64,000 bases of DNA, from NCBI GenBank assembly GCA_036346275.1, contig CM070722.1, positions 19,925,336 to 19,989,335 on the forward strand, read 5' to 3'. Origin of the DNA: Otatea glauca. Taxonomy: Eukaryota; Streptophyta; Magnoliopsida; Poales; Poaceae. This document shows positions 25,889 through 37,008 of this stretch, piece after piece. Position 1 is the stretch's first letter. Each line of letters starts with the position of its first letter. A program made the position numbers and the translations under genes. The notes beneath the pieces are model-generated. The model did not search any database, was not told the origin of the DNA, and was given only the letters and a program-made list of their open reading frames with translations.

Positions 25889-28416
25889 CTAAATGGAATC
25901 TCGACCCCAAGGTTCAGGTTGGCTAGAGAATAGGTGGGGAAACTCGGACTTCAGATCCTCTTCTTGCTCCCAAGTGGCTTCCTCTTCTGAATGATTGCTC
26001 CACTGAACCTCACAAAAATGGATGATCTTGCATCTCGTGATACGTTCTGCAACATCCAAAATCTTCACTGGTTGCTCCTTGTAGGTAAGATCCTCTTGCA
26101 AATCAATGGCTTCCAACTGCATCTATTTTTAGCACTTCTTCAATTGCGATAAATGGAACACATCATGAATTCCAGCAAAAGACTGAGGCAACTCAAGCTT
26201 GTAGGAAACCTCTCCTCTTCGTTCCAATACTTTGAATGGTCCAACATATCTAGGGGCAAGCTTTCCTTTTACTTGGAATCTCTTAACTCCTTTGAGAGGG
26301 ATGACTCTAAGATACACATAATCATTGGGCTCAAAACTCAAATCTCGGCGATGATTATCTGCATAACTCTTTTGTCTGCTTTGAGCTATCTTCAATCTGT
26401 CTCAAATTAATTGGACTTGTTCTTTGGCTTCTTGCAGTATAGCGGGGCCAAACAATTGTCTTCCTCCAGTCTCTTTCCAACTGAGAGGGGTTCTGCACTT
26501 TCTTCCATATAAGGCTTCAAATGGCAATATTTGCAGACTGGCTTGATAACTATTGTTGTACGAAAACTCTGCATAGGGCAAACACTTGTCCCACTTGGCA
26601 TCATAAGTCAAGGCATAGGCTCTTAACATATCCTCAAGAATCTGATTCACATGCTCAGTCTGACCATCTTTTTGAGGGTGATAAGCAGTACTAAATCAGA
26701 GATGGGTTCCCATGGCTTCATGCAAACTCTACCAAAAACGAGACGTAAACTGGGTTCCTCTATCAGACACTATCTTCTTAGGCATTCCGTGAAGACTGAC
26801 GATCCTTAACATATATAATTCTGCCAATTTATCTCTTGCATAGGTAGTCTTAACTGGAATGAAGTGAGCTACCTTAGTCAATCGATCCACTATTACCCAG
26901 ATCGAGTCATAACCTGCTTGGGTCTTAGGAAATCCGGTAATAAAATCCATACCAATTTCTTCCCACTTCCACTCTGGAATCTTCAATGCCTGTATAATCC
27001 TGCTGGCCTCTGATGCTTTGCCTTGACCTTCTGGCAGACATCACAAAGTGCAACATACTCTGCAATCCCACACTTCATGCTAGGCCACCAATACCTTTCC
27101 TTGAGGTCTAGATACATCTTGGTACTTCCAGGATGAATGGAGTATAAAGTCTCATGCGCTTCTTTGAGTAACAACTCCTTGAGTTCTTTCTGATCTGGTA
27201 CGCAAATACGAATCTCATACCAAATAGTACCTTGTTCATCTTTAGTGAAACCTGGGGCTTTTCTTTTCTTCATATTGCTCTTAATCTCCTTGATATCGGT
27301 ATCATCAACCTGTGCTTCTCGAATCTGATCTCCCAATGTAGGGCGTACTTCCAAAGTAGCCAAATAACCTTCTTGAACCACTTCCAAACTAAGCTTCTGA
27401 AATTCCTCCAAGAGTGCTGGCTAACTTTCCTTAATCATCAGGGTATTGTAGTAGCTCTTTCTACTCAAAGCATCAGCTACGACATTGGCTTTACCTGGAT
27501 GATAATGAATCCCAATATCATAGTCTTTGATCAACTCCAACCATCTTCTTTGTCTCATATTGAGGTCGGCTTGGGTAAAGATGTATTTCAAACTCTTATG
27601 ATCAGTATAAACCTCACAACGATTACCGATGAGGTAATGATGCCAAATCTTCAAAGCATGCACTACGACTGCCAATTTCAAATCATGGGTAGGATAGTTG
27701 ACTTCATGTGGCCTTAGTTGTCGCATTATCTTGCATTAGCACACAACCAAGTCCTTGTCGGGATGCATCACAAAATATCTCAAAATTCTTTCTGATATCT
27801 GGTACGATAAGCACTAGGGCAGTGGTCAAACACTTCTTCAACTCTGCTCACACTCTGGTATCCAAACGAATTTCTTCTCCTTCTTTAAGAGCTGAGTGAG
27901 TGGTCTAGCTTTTCTAGAAAATCCTTCTATAAAACGGCGATAATATCCCGCCATTCCAAGGAAACTTCGAACTTGGGGTACCGTCTTGGGTGACTCCCAA
28001 CTGAGCACATCTCGTACCTTACCGAAATCAACAGCGACTCCTTCTGCCTATATGACATGTCCTAGGAAAGCAACTTCTTTCATTCAGAACTCACATTTAC
28101 TGAACTTTGCATAAAGCTGGTTTTCTCATAACTTCGTCAAAACTTGGCGCAAGTGATCCTCATGTTCTTCCTCACTTTTGGAGTAGATCAGAAGTCATCA
28201 ATGAAAACAACAACAAACTTATCCAAATATTCCATGAATACCTTATTCATCAAGGTCATAAAGTAGGCAGGGGCATTGGTCAATCCAAAGGACATCACGG
28301 TATACTCATATTGTCCATACCAAGTCATAAAAGTTGTTTTGGGTATATCCTCTTTACGAATTTCAACTGATGGTAACCTGATCTCAATTCAATCTTGGAG
28401 AACACTCCTGCTCCTT
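25889..28416 (-). pseudogene. Tekay-like chromovirus pol (RT, RNase H, integrase, chromodomain)
   Basis: Read on the minus strand from 28416 down. It starts in mid-RT ([10 protein letters not shown] near 28400), runs through RNase H (27726-27421, ending Ala-Asp-Ala-Leu-Ser-Arg), the integrase zinc-binding region (His..His..Cys-x2-Cys near 27050), the integrase core (26986-26729, Asp-Phe-Ile and a Ser-Asp-Arg-Gly motif), the integrase C-terminus (26395-26129) and a chromodomain (26122-25889, Trp-Ser-Asn-His and Ala-Thr-Trp-Glu). The last three features are typical of chromoviruses of the Tekay type. Stops and frame changes break it into at least six pieces, and a Sirevirus LTR cuts the RT at 28416. 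It is not functional. Confidence 0.88.
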
Positions 28417-29108
28417 TGTAGGATCAAGGATAACCGACTAGAGGGGGGTGAATAGGAGGTTTCTAAATTTTTCGAAACTATTTAGAAATTACGAATGACA
28501 CTAAGATATAGAGGTAAGAAATGTAAATTCACACTAATAATCTCTAGCAATCACTTAAGATACTTTGTCAATTTAAGCGTAGCAAAAACACATTTGAGCA
28601 CATAGACTACCTAATTTATGCTATCAATGAAATGGATCACAATAAATGAAAAATACAAACCACAAGAAAATAGGAGACAAGAAATTTAACCCGTGGTCTC
28701 GAAGACTTGCCGGTCTCCCCTACTCCACGTTGAGGTGACCTGAACCACTTCAAGCCGGCTCTACTCGCTTGAGCCATCCTCGATCACTAAGGTAGTTCTT
28801 CCCCACTCCGGGTAGGTGAACTCCGGCCTTCACACCTTGCTGGGGCTTCTCACAATCTTCGTTGAGAAGCTCACCGAGCATGATCACCTCCAAGCCATCT
28901 AGGAGGCGGCAACCTCCAAGAGTAATAAACCTTGACGCTTGCTTGAGGTCAAATATTTGTGTCTAAAGGCTCAAACACAGAATGCAATACTCAACCATGC
29001 TCCTCACACTCACAAATGGAAATTGAATGCACAAAAGAGTGGAGAGCACTTGCTAGAGCTCAAATATCATCAATGAGGACCAAGAGAGCCTCTAGAATGC
29101 AGGTGAGG

Positions 29109-29121
29109 AGGTATTTATAGC
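29109..29121 (-). promoter_or_regulatory. TATA box of the Sirevirus LTR
   Basis: The minus strand reads GGCTATAAATACC within the LTR, followed (minus sense) by the region homologous in both LTR copies. It is a likely core promoter. Confidence 0.6.
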
Positions 29122-29175
29122 CTCCACCAACTTTTCTAACCGTTGGAGCTCGAAATGGGCAAAAATTTGTATTTC

Positions 29176-29640
29176 GGTGCTACCGCCCATGTAGGACCGG
29201 TAGCACCAAGCGCCATTTCAACGGTTAGAACAGTGCATTAAATGCACTTGCCAGAGACCATTACACAGGGTCCGATGCTACCGCCCAACTAGGGCCGGTA
29301 GCACCGGGCCTCTTTTTATTTTGTTTTGTCAAATATTGATCTCTCTGGAATTTGAGCACCGGGCTGAGGACCGGTGCTACCGCTGGTCCGGTAGCACCGG
29401 GCCACCATGGGCGGTAGCACCGGGCTACCAAAACGCCCAAAAACATACCCCTCTGTGATTTTCACACCGGGTTATATGTCCGGTGCTACCGCTAGTCCGG
29501 TAGCACCGGGCTACCATAGGCGGAAGCACCGGGCTACCAAAACGCCCAAAAGAGCTTCTTTGGAATTTTCACACCGCCCTTCTGAGCCGGTGCTACAAGC
29601 ACCAGTAGCACCGTCTTCGCCATGGCTGTAGCACCGAAGT
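29176..29640. repeat. palindrome cluster GGTGCTACCG / CGGTAGCACC in the LTR
   Basis: At least ten copies of GGTGCTACCG, CCGGTAGCACC or close variants occur in 465 bp. They are arranged as inverted pairs spaced by 5-30 bp and could fold into hairpins. Sireviruses are known for such conserved palindromic clusters. The same motif appears again in the internal region at 32187-32310 and 32709-32783. Confidence 0.8.
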
Positions 29641-30535
29641 TTCAGAGACTTTGATATATTTTAAAATGGTTTTATATTTTGGAACATATATATCATAGAG
29701 CATATGCTTGAATGTATAATTTGAGCCTTTAAACCCTAAATGACATCAAGATAAACATCAAGATCCCTCTTTATAGTACGGCCCTAATTCTAGCAACCCG
29801 ATCTTTTCTCCAGACTCCAAGATCGACAAAAAAAACTAGGAAAGGATCCTTATATTTATACCTTTTCACGATCTTGACGTATTGATCTTCCCTTTGCAAC
29901 TTTTTGGTATTTCCATGGTCACCAAGCCTGGGATTAATCTACTTTCAATGTTCTCATGGGAAATATTAGTCCATTAACCAAAGTTGTCATTAATTATCAA
30001 AACCAAAAAACATGGGTGCCTAGATGCTTTCAATCTCCCCCTTTTTGGTAATTGATGACAACCTTAAAGTGATAATAGAATTTGAAATTGATTTTGAGTG
30101 AACAATAGATACAATATGTTGTTTTTCTTCAAGAGTATGAATTTTAATAAGATTTTGCTTCTTGAAACAACAAGCTATTCAATCATGATATTTAGAGTGA
30201 AAACTCCCCCTAGAAATGGGCATATAGTTGAAAGAGAATATTTGCACATAAAAAGAAGGTTGAAATTTTTTTGAAAGAGTTTCATTTAAAAAATTTGAAA
30301 CCGTGGATGAACAAGTAACAGTATGATATTTAAGCAACAATATTAAATTTAAGTTTGCATGAAGCATGAGAATATTTAAAACAACCACAAGTGCCACAAG
30401 TATTTAACCAACCACGACATATACAACCATAAGTATTTTAAAAGAAACATCCAACATAAGAAACATCCACAACAACGAAATACCAAAGCTTAAACAACCA
30501 CAAAGCTAATTAGTCAATTACATAGTTTCTCTTCA

Positions 30536-31973
30536 TCACTCTTCCAATGAATCTTCACTTCTACTCTCCCCCTTTGGCATCAAATACCAAAAACAAAGAA
30601 GATCTTCGATGGGCTCAAGAAGATGGAGGAGCAGGTGGAGGAGGAGGAGAAGATGGGGGGCACGAGATCCAGAGCGCTGATAAAAGACAGGAACTGATGA
30701 ACGAAGCTCGGGGATAGATGAATCAATGGAGTTAAGCCGCTCTCGGACCTCCTCTACCATCTGCCTGGTCTGAACCTGAGGCTCGTCTAATCTAGCAAAT
30801 CTACTCATCATGTCAGATCTCATATTTGCAAGGCTGTCCATAAGGTCATTCTTTAGACTATCAAGAAATTGATCATGAGAAACATGATGGGATGCGTGAG
30901 GGAGCTCTGTTGCCTCTGGGATCTCCTGAGACTGAGGCAACTGGGATGAAGATTGAGCTCGTTGACCAATAGCCTAGGGAGCTGCCTCACGAGGACGATA
31001 TGGCTTATGAGCACACCCGCAGCCCCCTCTATATCCGGTCACATTTTTTATTATCATCATTATGAAAGGAGCAAAATAGAGTCTTTTACCTTTATCGCAA
31101 GCATAAGATACCATCTCTCTAATCATGAAGTCAACAACATCAAATTTGTGTTTGTAGGTGATCTTGTTCATGATGTTCCAAGCATATCCTCTGATTTCAT
31201 CAAGGTTTCCACTCTTTGGATGAACTGTGACCCTTATGATCCTATTGATGAGGCTGGATGAGGGAAGAAGATGCGCCATTTTCACTGGATGCTTGACCGA
31301 AGTAGCTGGATCATAGAATTCAAATTGCCTGTCAAGGGAAAGAACTCTGTCACTGTGAACATTTGGATATCCACTATGATGAATCCCCCAAGCCTCCTCT
31401 ATCTCACTCTTTGTAATTGTATGCACTATGGCATCTGTCATCCAGATGACGGCATCGAAAGATTCAGAGACATGCATTGTAGCATAAAACTGTCTCACCA
31501 TATCATCATTGTAGTCACATTTCTTACTCACAAAACCTGATAAGCCAACACCATGAAATAATTCAGGAACGGCAACAAACAGAGGAATCTTTCTAATATG
31601 CTCCCAATTTATCCATTTGTGATCAGCAAATTCCTTATTCTTGTGGATTTCATAATACGCTATTTGCTGAAAAATGGTTCTGAATTTATCCTCTGTTGCA
31701 CTTCTAGGCAGCATGTATTGGTTGGCTTTTCTAAGAGAGAAGAAGGTATCACCTTTAATTTTTCTCAGATTGATAGATGGATTAAAATTGTCAAAGTTCT
31801 CTTGTTCATTTCCCAAGTCCTCATCTTCACTTCCACCCATATCAACATCCATGGGATTTTCTTCCTATGTTTCCTCACTGCTAGATTTTGATTCAATTTG
31901 TTTTCCTTTGGATTGCCTTGAGCTGCCACCAATGTCTCGCATACTTTTTTTGTCTGACTTCGCGATGTCATGA
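30536..31973 (-). pseudogene. Sirevirus additional ORF (env-position / plant transposon protein)
   Basis: A minus-strand frame lies between pol and the 3' LTR, where Sireviruses often have an extra ORF. The main part, 31852-30974 (292 residues), is globular, with an acidic N-terminus and motifs such as Gly-Val-Gly-Leu-Ser-Gly-Phe-Val. It resembles the uncharacterised plant retrotransposon domain called putative plant transposon protein. The C-terminal part, 30940-30536 (134 residues), is in the same frame after one TAG at about 30974-30972. It contains a heptad-type helix (coiled coil) and a Pro/Leu-rich tail ending Pro-Lys-Gly-Glu. No signal peptide or clear membrane anchor is seen, so I do not call it an envelope protein. 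The function is unknown. Confidence 0.6.
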
Positions 31974-32079
31974 GGCTATGGGAATGTCATCTTCACTGTC
32001 TGAGGCTTGAGGAGGAGGAGGGCGACCTCTATTTGCAGCAATTTTCTTGTAAGAGCCAGTGCCTCGGGTTTTAGGCATG

Positions 32080-33110
32080 ATTACTGGATATAAAGGAGGA
32101 AAACAAGGAGTAAGATCAAGGTTATATGCCCTAGAGATAGAGGATCTTGAAAAACAGAATTTTTGAATAAATTGACTGCAAACCCGGTGCTACCGCTCAT
32201 GCTAGATCGGTAGCACCAAGCTTGCTGCGGTGCTACCGTGCATACTGGATCGGTAGCACCGGACAAAAGGCGGTGCTACCGCACTGAGACCGGTAGCACC
32301 GATCAATTTGAGATTGAACCCTAATTTTGACAAAACTTGGTTTTGATTGATTTGATTCAAGAGAATTATTCTAATGACATGGAGAGACCTTATTTCACTC
32401 ATTCCATCCACAAATTTTAACAAAATTACCACAAATTTTGCTACATTTCGCTAGAACCCTACAAACAAGAAATGGAGTCTATGGCATGCCAAAAGGAAGA
32501 ATTTTTTATGATAAAAAAATGGAGGAAAGGGTTACCTGAGTGGAGAGAGGCTCAAGGAAATGCTTAGCAAGAAGAAGACTTCGAATTTCTTGAGATTTTT
32601 GAGAGGAGAATGAAGAGGGACTGAGAGGAGAGAGAAGATGACGATGCGGTGTGAAGGAGAAGAGAGAGCGGTTGCACCGCACGAGACTTAACCCCCAATC
32701 CCAACTAATCCGGTGCTACCGCATATTTACCGGTAGTACCAGTCTCTGGTGCTACCGCCCATGTGTGTGCGGTGCTACCGGACTAAGCAGCCAAAAAGGC
32801 AAAAAAAATCCAGAAAGATCAAAATAGCTTATAAAGTTTCATTCATTATTGAAGATATATATTAGCATCCCAATCTTATATAAACTTTTCAGGAATTTTG
32901 ACTTAATTATGATTTAAACTTTTTTTAACATGTAGCACTATTTAAATTTTTCACACATATATTTTAAAACCATTGTAGAAAATATAGGATGAAAAATACT
33001 CCCCCCTTAATGTGTGCTATATTTAAAGAATTAAAAGAGCATTAAATAAAATCCAAAAGAACATCCAATAAAAATCAAACATGATACAAATATTTAAGCC
33101 ACATTTGAGG
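32080..33110 (-). other. Sirevirus internal spacer with palindromes
   Basis: Non-coding DNA between the extra ORF and pol. It holds two further blocks of GGTGCTACCG / CGGTAGCACC inverted pairs (32187-32310, 32709-32783) and a CCCCCC-type polypurine complement at 33000. Purine-rich plus-strand sequence lies at 32520-32680. No gene is seen. Confidence 0.55.
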
Positions 33111-33114
33111 TATC

Positions 33115-34808
33115 TATGACATTTAATTCATTCCTCAATTTACAGAACTGAGCTTCATCTAAAGGCTTGGTTAGAATATCCGCTAATTGATCTTCGGTTC
33201 TAATATGACTAATCACAATATCTCCTTTGCTAACATGATCTCTCAAGAAATGATGACGGATTTCTATATGTTTAGTTCTTGAGGTTGGACCGGGTTGTTG
33301 GCTATTTTAACGACACTTTCATTATCACACAATAGAGGCACATTTTTAAAATTTATTCCATAGTCCATGAAAGTTTGCCTCATCCATAATAATTGAGCAC
33401 AACAACTACCGGCGAAAATATATTCGATTTCGGTGGTGGATAGAGCTACAGAATTTTGTTTCTTGGAAAACCATGAAATAAGAGATCTACCAAGAAATTA
33501 GCAATTCCCGGAGGTGCTTTTTCTATCCACTTTGCAACCCGCATAATCCGAGTCCGAATATCCAATTAAATCGAATTTAGCATCTTTAGGATACCATAAC
33601 CCTATATTTGAGGAATGCTTTAAATATCTTAGAATTCTCTTAGCAGCTACTAAATGACATTCTTTAGGGGAATCTTGAAAACAAGCACACATGCACACAC
33701 TAAACATAGTATCAGGCCTAGATGCGATGAGATAAAGTAGACTACCAATCATAGAACCATAAAGCTTTAAGTCTACCGTTTACCTCCCTCATTTAGATCA
33801 AGATGCCCGTTAGAACCCATTGGAGTCTTGATAGGCTTTGAGTCTTCTATGCCAAACCTTTTGAGCAAATATTTCACATATTTGGTTTGACTCACGAATC
33901 TCCCATTTTTTAGTTGCTTGATTTGAAACCCAAGGAAGAAGCTTAATTCTCCAATCATTGACATCTCAAATTCCCTAGACATCATATCACCAAATTCTTT
34001 GAAAAAGTCTTCGTTAGTAGAACCAAATATAATATCATCAACATAGATTTGGCATACAAAGAATTCTTCATCAATTATTTTTGTAAAGAGTGTTGTATCA
34101 ACCTTCCAAATTTTGAAGCCTTTAGAAAGTAGGAAGTCTCTAAGCCGCTCATACCATGCTCTAGGAGCTTGTTTGAGACCATATAGCGCCTTAGAGAGTT
34201 TGTAAACATGATTTGGATATTTAGGGCTTTCAAAACCGGGGGGTTGTTCGACAAATACCAATTCAGATATTTCTCCATTTAGAAATGCACTCTTTACATC
34301 CATTTGAAATAGTTTAATATCAAAACAAGATGGAAAAGCAAGTAAGATTCTAATAGCTTCTAATCTAGCCACGGGTGCAAAGGTTTCACCAAAATCCAAT
34401 CCTTCGATTTGAGTGAATCCTTGAGCCACTAACCGAGCCTTATTCTTACCACAACACCATTTTCATCTTGTTTGTTTCGAAATACCCATTTTGTGCCTAT
34501 CACGTTGTATTCTTTGGGTCTTTCTACTAAAGTCCAAACATCATTCCGGGCGAAGTTGTTGAGTTCTTCATGCATTGAATTCACCCAATCCGGATTATCT
34601 AGAGCTTCATCTATATGAGTAGGTTCAAAAGAAGATACGAAAGAGTAGTGTTCACAAAAGGAAGCGACACGAGATCGAGTTTGAACACCCTTACTAACGT
34701 CACCCAAAATTTGATTTATTGGATAATCTTTGGAGAGCCCATGATGAATTCTTTGAGGTAAAGTGTGAGTTTGTTGATCACTCTCCTTTTCATCCACGTC
34801 AAATAATT
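33115..34808 (-). pseudogene. Sirevirus copia pol (RT and RNase H)
   Basis: On the minus strand, 34805-34429 carries the linker and first RT motifs (Trp-Val-Phe-Arg-Asn-Lys). 34429-33773 carries the RT core: Gln-Met-Asp-Val-Lys-Ser-Ala-Phe-Leu-Asn-Gly, Tyr-Gly-Leu-Lys-Gln-Ala-Pro-Arg-Ala-Trp, and the catalytic Tyr-Val-Asp-Asp. 33752-33498 is the Gly-Ser-Leu-Leu-Tyr-Leu segment leading to RNase H, and sequence down to about 33115 is the rest of RNase H with a Thr-Glu-Ile-Glu-Tyr motif. Frame shifts lie near 34430 and 33770, with a stop at about 33495. Sequence and layout fit the Sirevirus (Maximus) clade. The gene is cut at 34809 by a gypsy LTR; gag, protease and integrase are not in the window. 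Confidence 0.88.
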
Positions 34809-37008
34809 CATCTATCATGCCCGAATGCTACCAAACATAGAAACTACAACAATTAAATATCCCAAAACAAGCTAAATTCCAGCAAGGTTACCAATTGCTA
34901 ATACCGAAAATTCAAAGAAGACATAACATCTGCTTTTATCATGAATTTAGCAACATTAATATCTGGCAAGTAATATCAATATATAAAGCATCTAAAGAAG
35001 CAATGAACATAAATGTAACATCCACAAAATCTCATACTAACAGTTCCAATCTCACTACAAAAAAAACGAACCCAACGAGAGATTTAAGCACTCCAATTGA
35101 CCATTTAACAAGTTTCATGGCCTTTACTTATATCCAAGAATTCAAATCGTAACTTATAACATTGCCTAAAGTGAAATGCTATGTGAGGAGGTGTAGCTAA
35201 TCCCTTATCCCGCATGCCAACTTTTTGGTACCTAAAAACAACATTAAACACAAGAGTGAGTTTAAAACTCAAGAAGCATAATGAAATGAGTGAAAGAATC
35301 ATTTAGCAACAACAACAACATATTCATCATTTTCATATTCATAATATCGTTAACAATTCGTACTCATCTCCTTGAATAAGATGCAATGCCATGCGATGCA
35401 CATGTCCTCTCAAAGGCGTATCTGGGGTATAGTGAGTGCACACCGTCGGTGTGCACCTCTTCCCCTTCCATCCCGTAGATGGAGGGTGCCTACTCCTCGC
35501 TTCCATTCGCCACGGTGAATGAAATCACGATGTAGGACTTACTCTATGGCTCTCCGGATTAGTCATAACTTTCACCGGCTTTACCGGACTAGTTAGGACT
35601 TTCTCACCGCCGCCGATTTCATGCCATGAATGCAACATGTACTAGTAACCCAAAACAACATGTACAACAATTTTATCTCATCTTGGCATAGCATTACTAT
35701 GAATCAAGTCATCATATCCTGGTTAACATTAGACATAGCAAATTAATCTATCGGTTACTCGCTTATCACATAAGCATCAACATAACAAACCACTCATCAA
35801 CTAGTCCATGGCACACACAGATCTCTAACAATTTCCTACCACACACTACCCATTCCAAAACACTTGCCTTAACCACGAGGAGCGGAGTGACGCAAGGTTG
35901 AGGCCACTCAAGTCACACCACCTGAAAATAAATTGCATACATCTCAACACAATGCAATCACATCGAACTTACACCCTACTCCAATTTTATTCCTTTCGCT
36001 CAGTGAACAAAACCGCCCCTTTGCTGTCCCGATGGTCTAAAGGTTATAAGTTCCACCCATATAAACCAAACCTCAGGGACCAAGAACTTTATGAAACTAC
36101 TGAAAATTACCCACTAGAAACATGTTAACCAATTCTCTCAAATAAAACATTTAGCCTTTCATCTTTAGCCCTGAAACCCAATCTGCTACCACACTGGACA
36201 GCAGACTTCAAAATAGCATAACTAATTTTATACAATTCCAAATGAAGTAAAGGATAACATTTATGAAATGTACAGGAAATTTCCTAACTTAATCTGGTCA
36301 TTAAAAAATTTAATTCAACATCTAGATAGCCCTACTCTTCAGTTTTCCGCGACTGCTGCCAGAAGAGACAGATTCTGGACAGTAGTCACTAAAACAGTCA
36401 TAACTTTTGAACAACCCAACCAAATTTCATGATCTTGGTCTCTAAATAAACTTAAGACGATTATCTACAACTTTTCCAACAGCCAACCCCTCTGAAAACG
36501 ATTGGAACTATTTTTAATCTCTGCCCTAAGATTCAGATCAGCACTGCTCGAACCCAGATCTCGCCCCACAATACAAATTCTTCCCAAACCAATCTAATCA
36601 CTGCACAAAAACCTGAAATTCTATCAATTAAATCACCAAAACAGATCCACAAAATAACTCAAACCTGAATGGGGACGCCAGGAGGAGGGGGGCGTCGGGA
36701 GGAGCACTCGGAAGGGAGGGTGCAAGAAGAGGAGGGCGAGGGAAAGGAGAGGCGCAGGGAGGGGAGGGGGCTGCTGGAAGGGGAGGGGGTGGCTGCAAGG
36801 GGAGGTAGGGTGGCTTGGGGGGTGAAAGGGGAGAGTAGGCTAGGGTTAGGGAAACCCCCTATGGGCCATGACGTTCCACCTACAGCCCAGAATCAGCCCA
36901 CATCAACCCAAATCTCTCTCAGAGGCCCAAAGATAGCCCTCAAGACCCACATTAACCCTAAAACAGCCCACCGCCGCTCGAGTTAAAATTTTTTTTTTAG
37001 ATATTACA
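34809..37008 (-). mobile_element. gypsy-type LTR, left (inverted) copy
   Basis: The sequence is the reverse complement of 40193-42431. It ends at 37008 with AGATATTACA (minus TGTAATATCT). At the left it starts inside the LTR, lacking the terminal ~13 bp (TGTAACACCCCGG). It contains a GC-perfect palindrome, GTGCACACCG-T-CGGTGTGCAC (near 35430), and a purine-rich stretch at 36680-36840. It interrupts the Sirevirus pol at 34808. Confidence 0.8.

Larger units (their letters stand above)
28417..30032 (-). mobile_element. Sirevirus 3' LTR
   Basis: A 1616-bp LTR bounded by TGTAGGATCAAGG on the left and GATGCTTTCA on the right. Just beyond the right end the minus strand reads CCAAAAAGGGGGAGAT, a polypurine tract, so this is the 3' LTR of a minus-strand element whose pol and extra ORF follow. 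It interrupts the Tekay-like RT at 28416. A TATA box (minus GGCTATAAATACC) lies at 29109-29121. The LTR carries many GGTGCTACCG / CGGTAGCACC palindromes. Confidence 0.85.

Noticed and set aside
30536..31973. Retroviral envelope gene
   Set aside because: The position suits env, but no signal peptide, cleavage site or transmembrane helix is visible. It is better called an extra ORF of unknown role.
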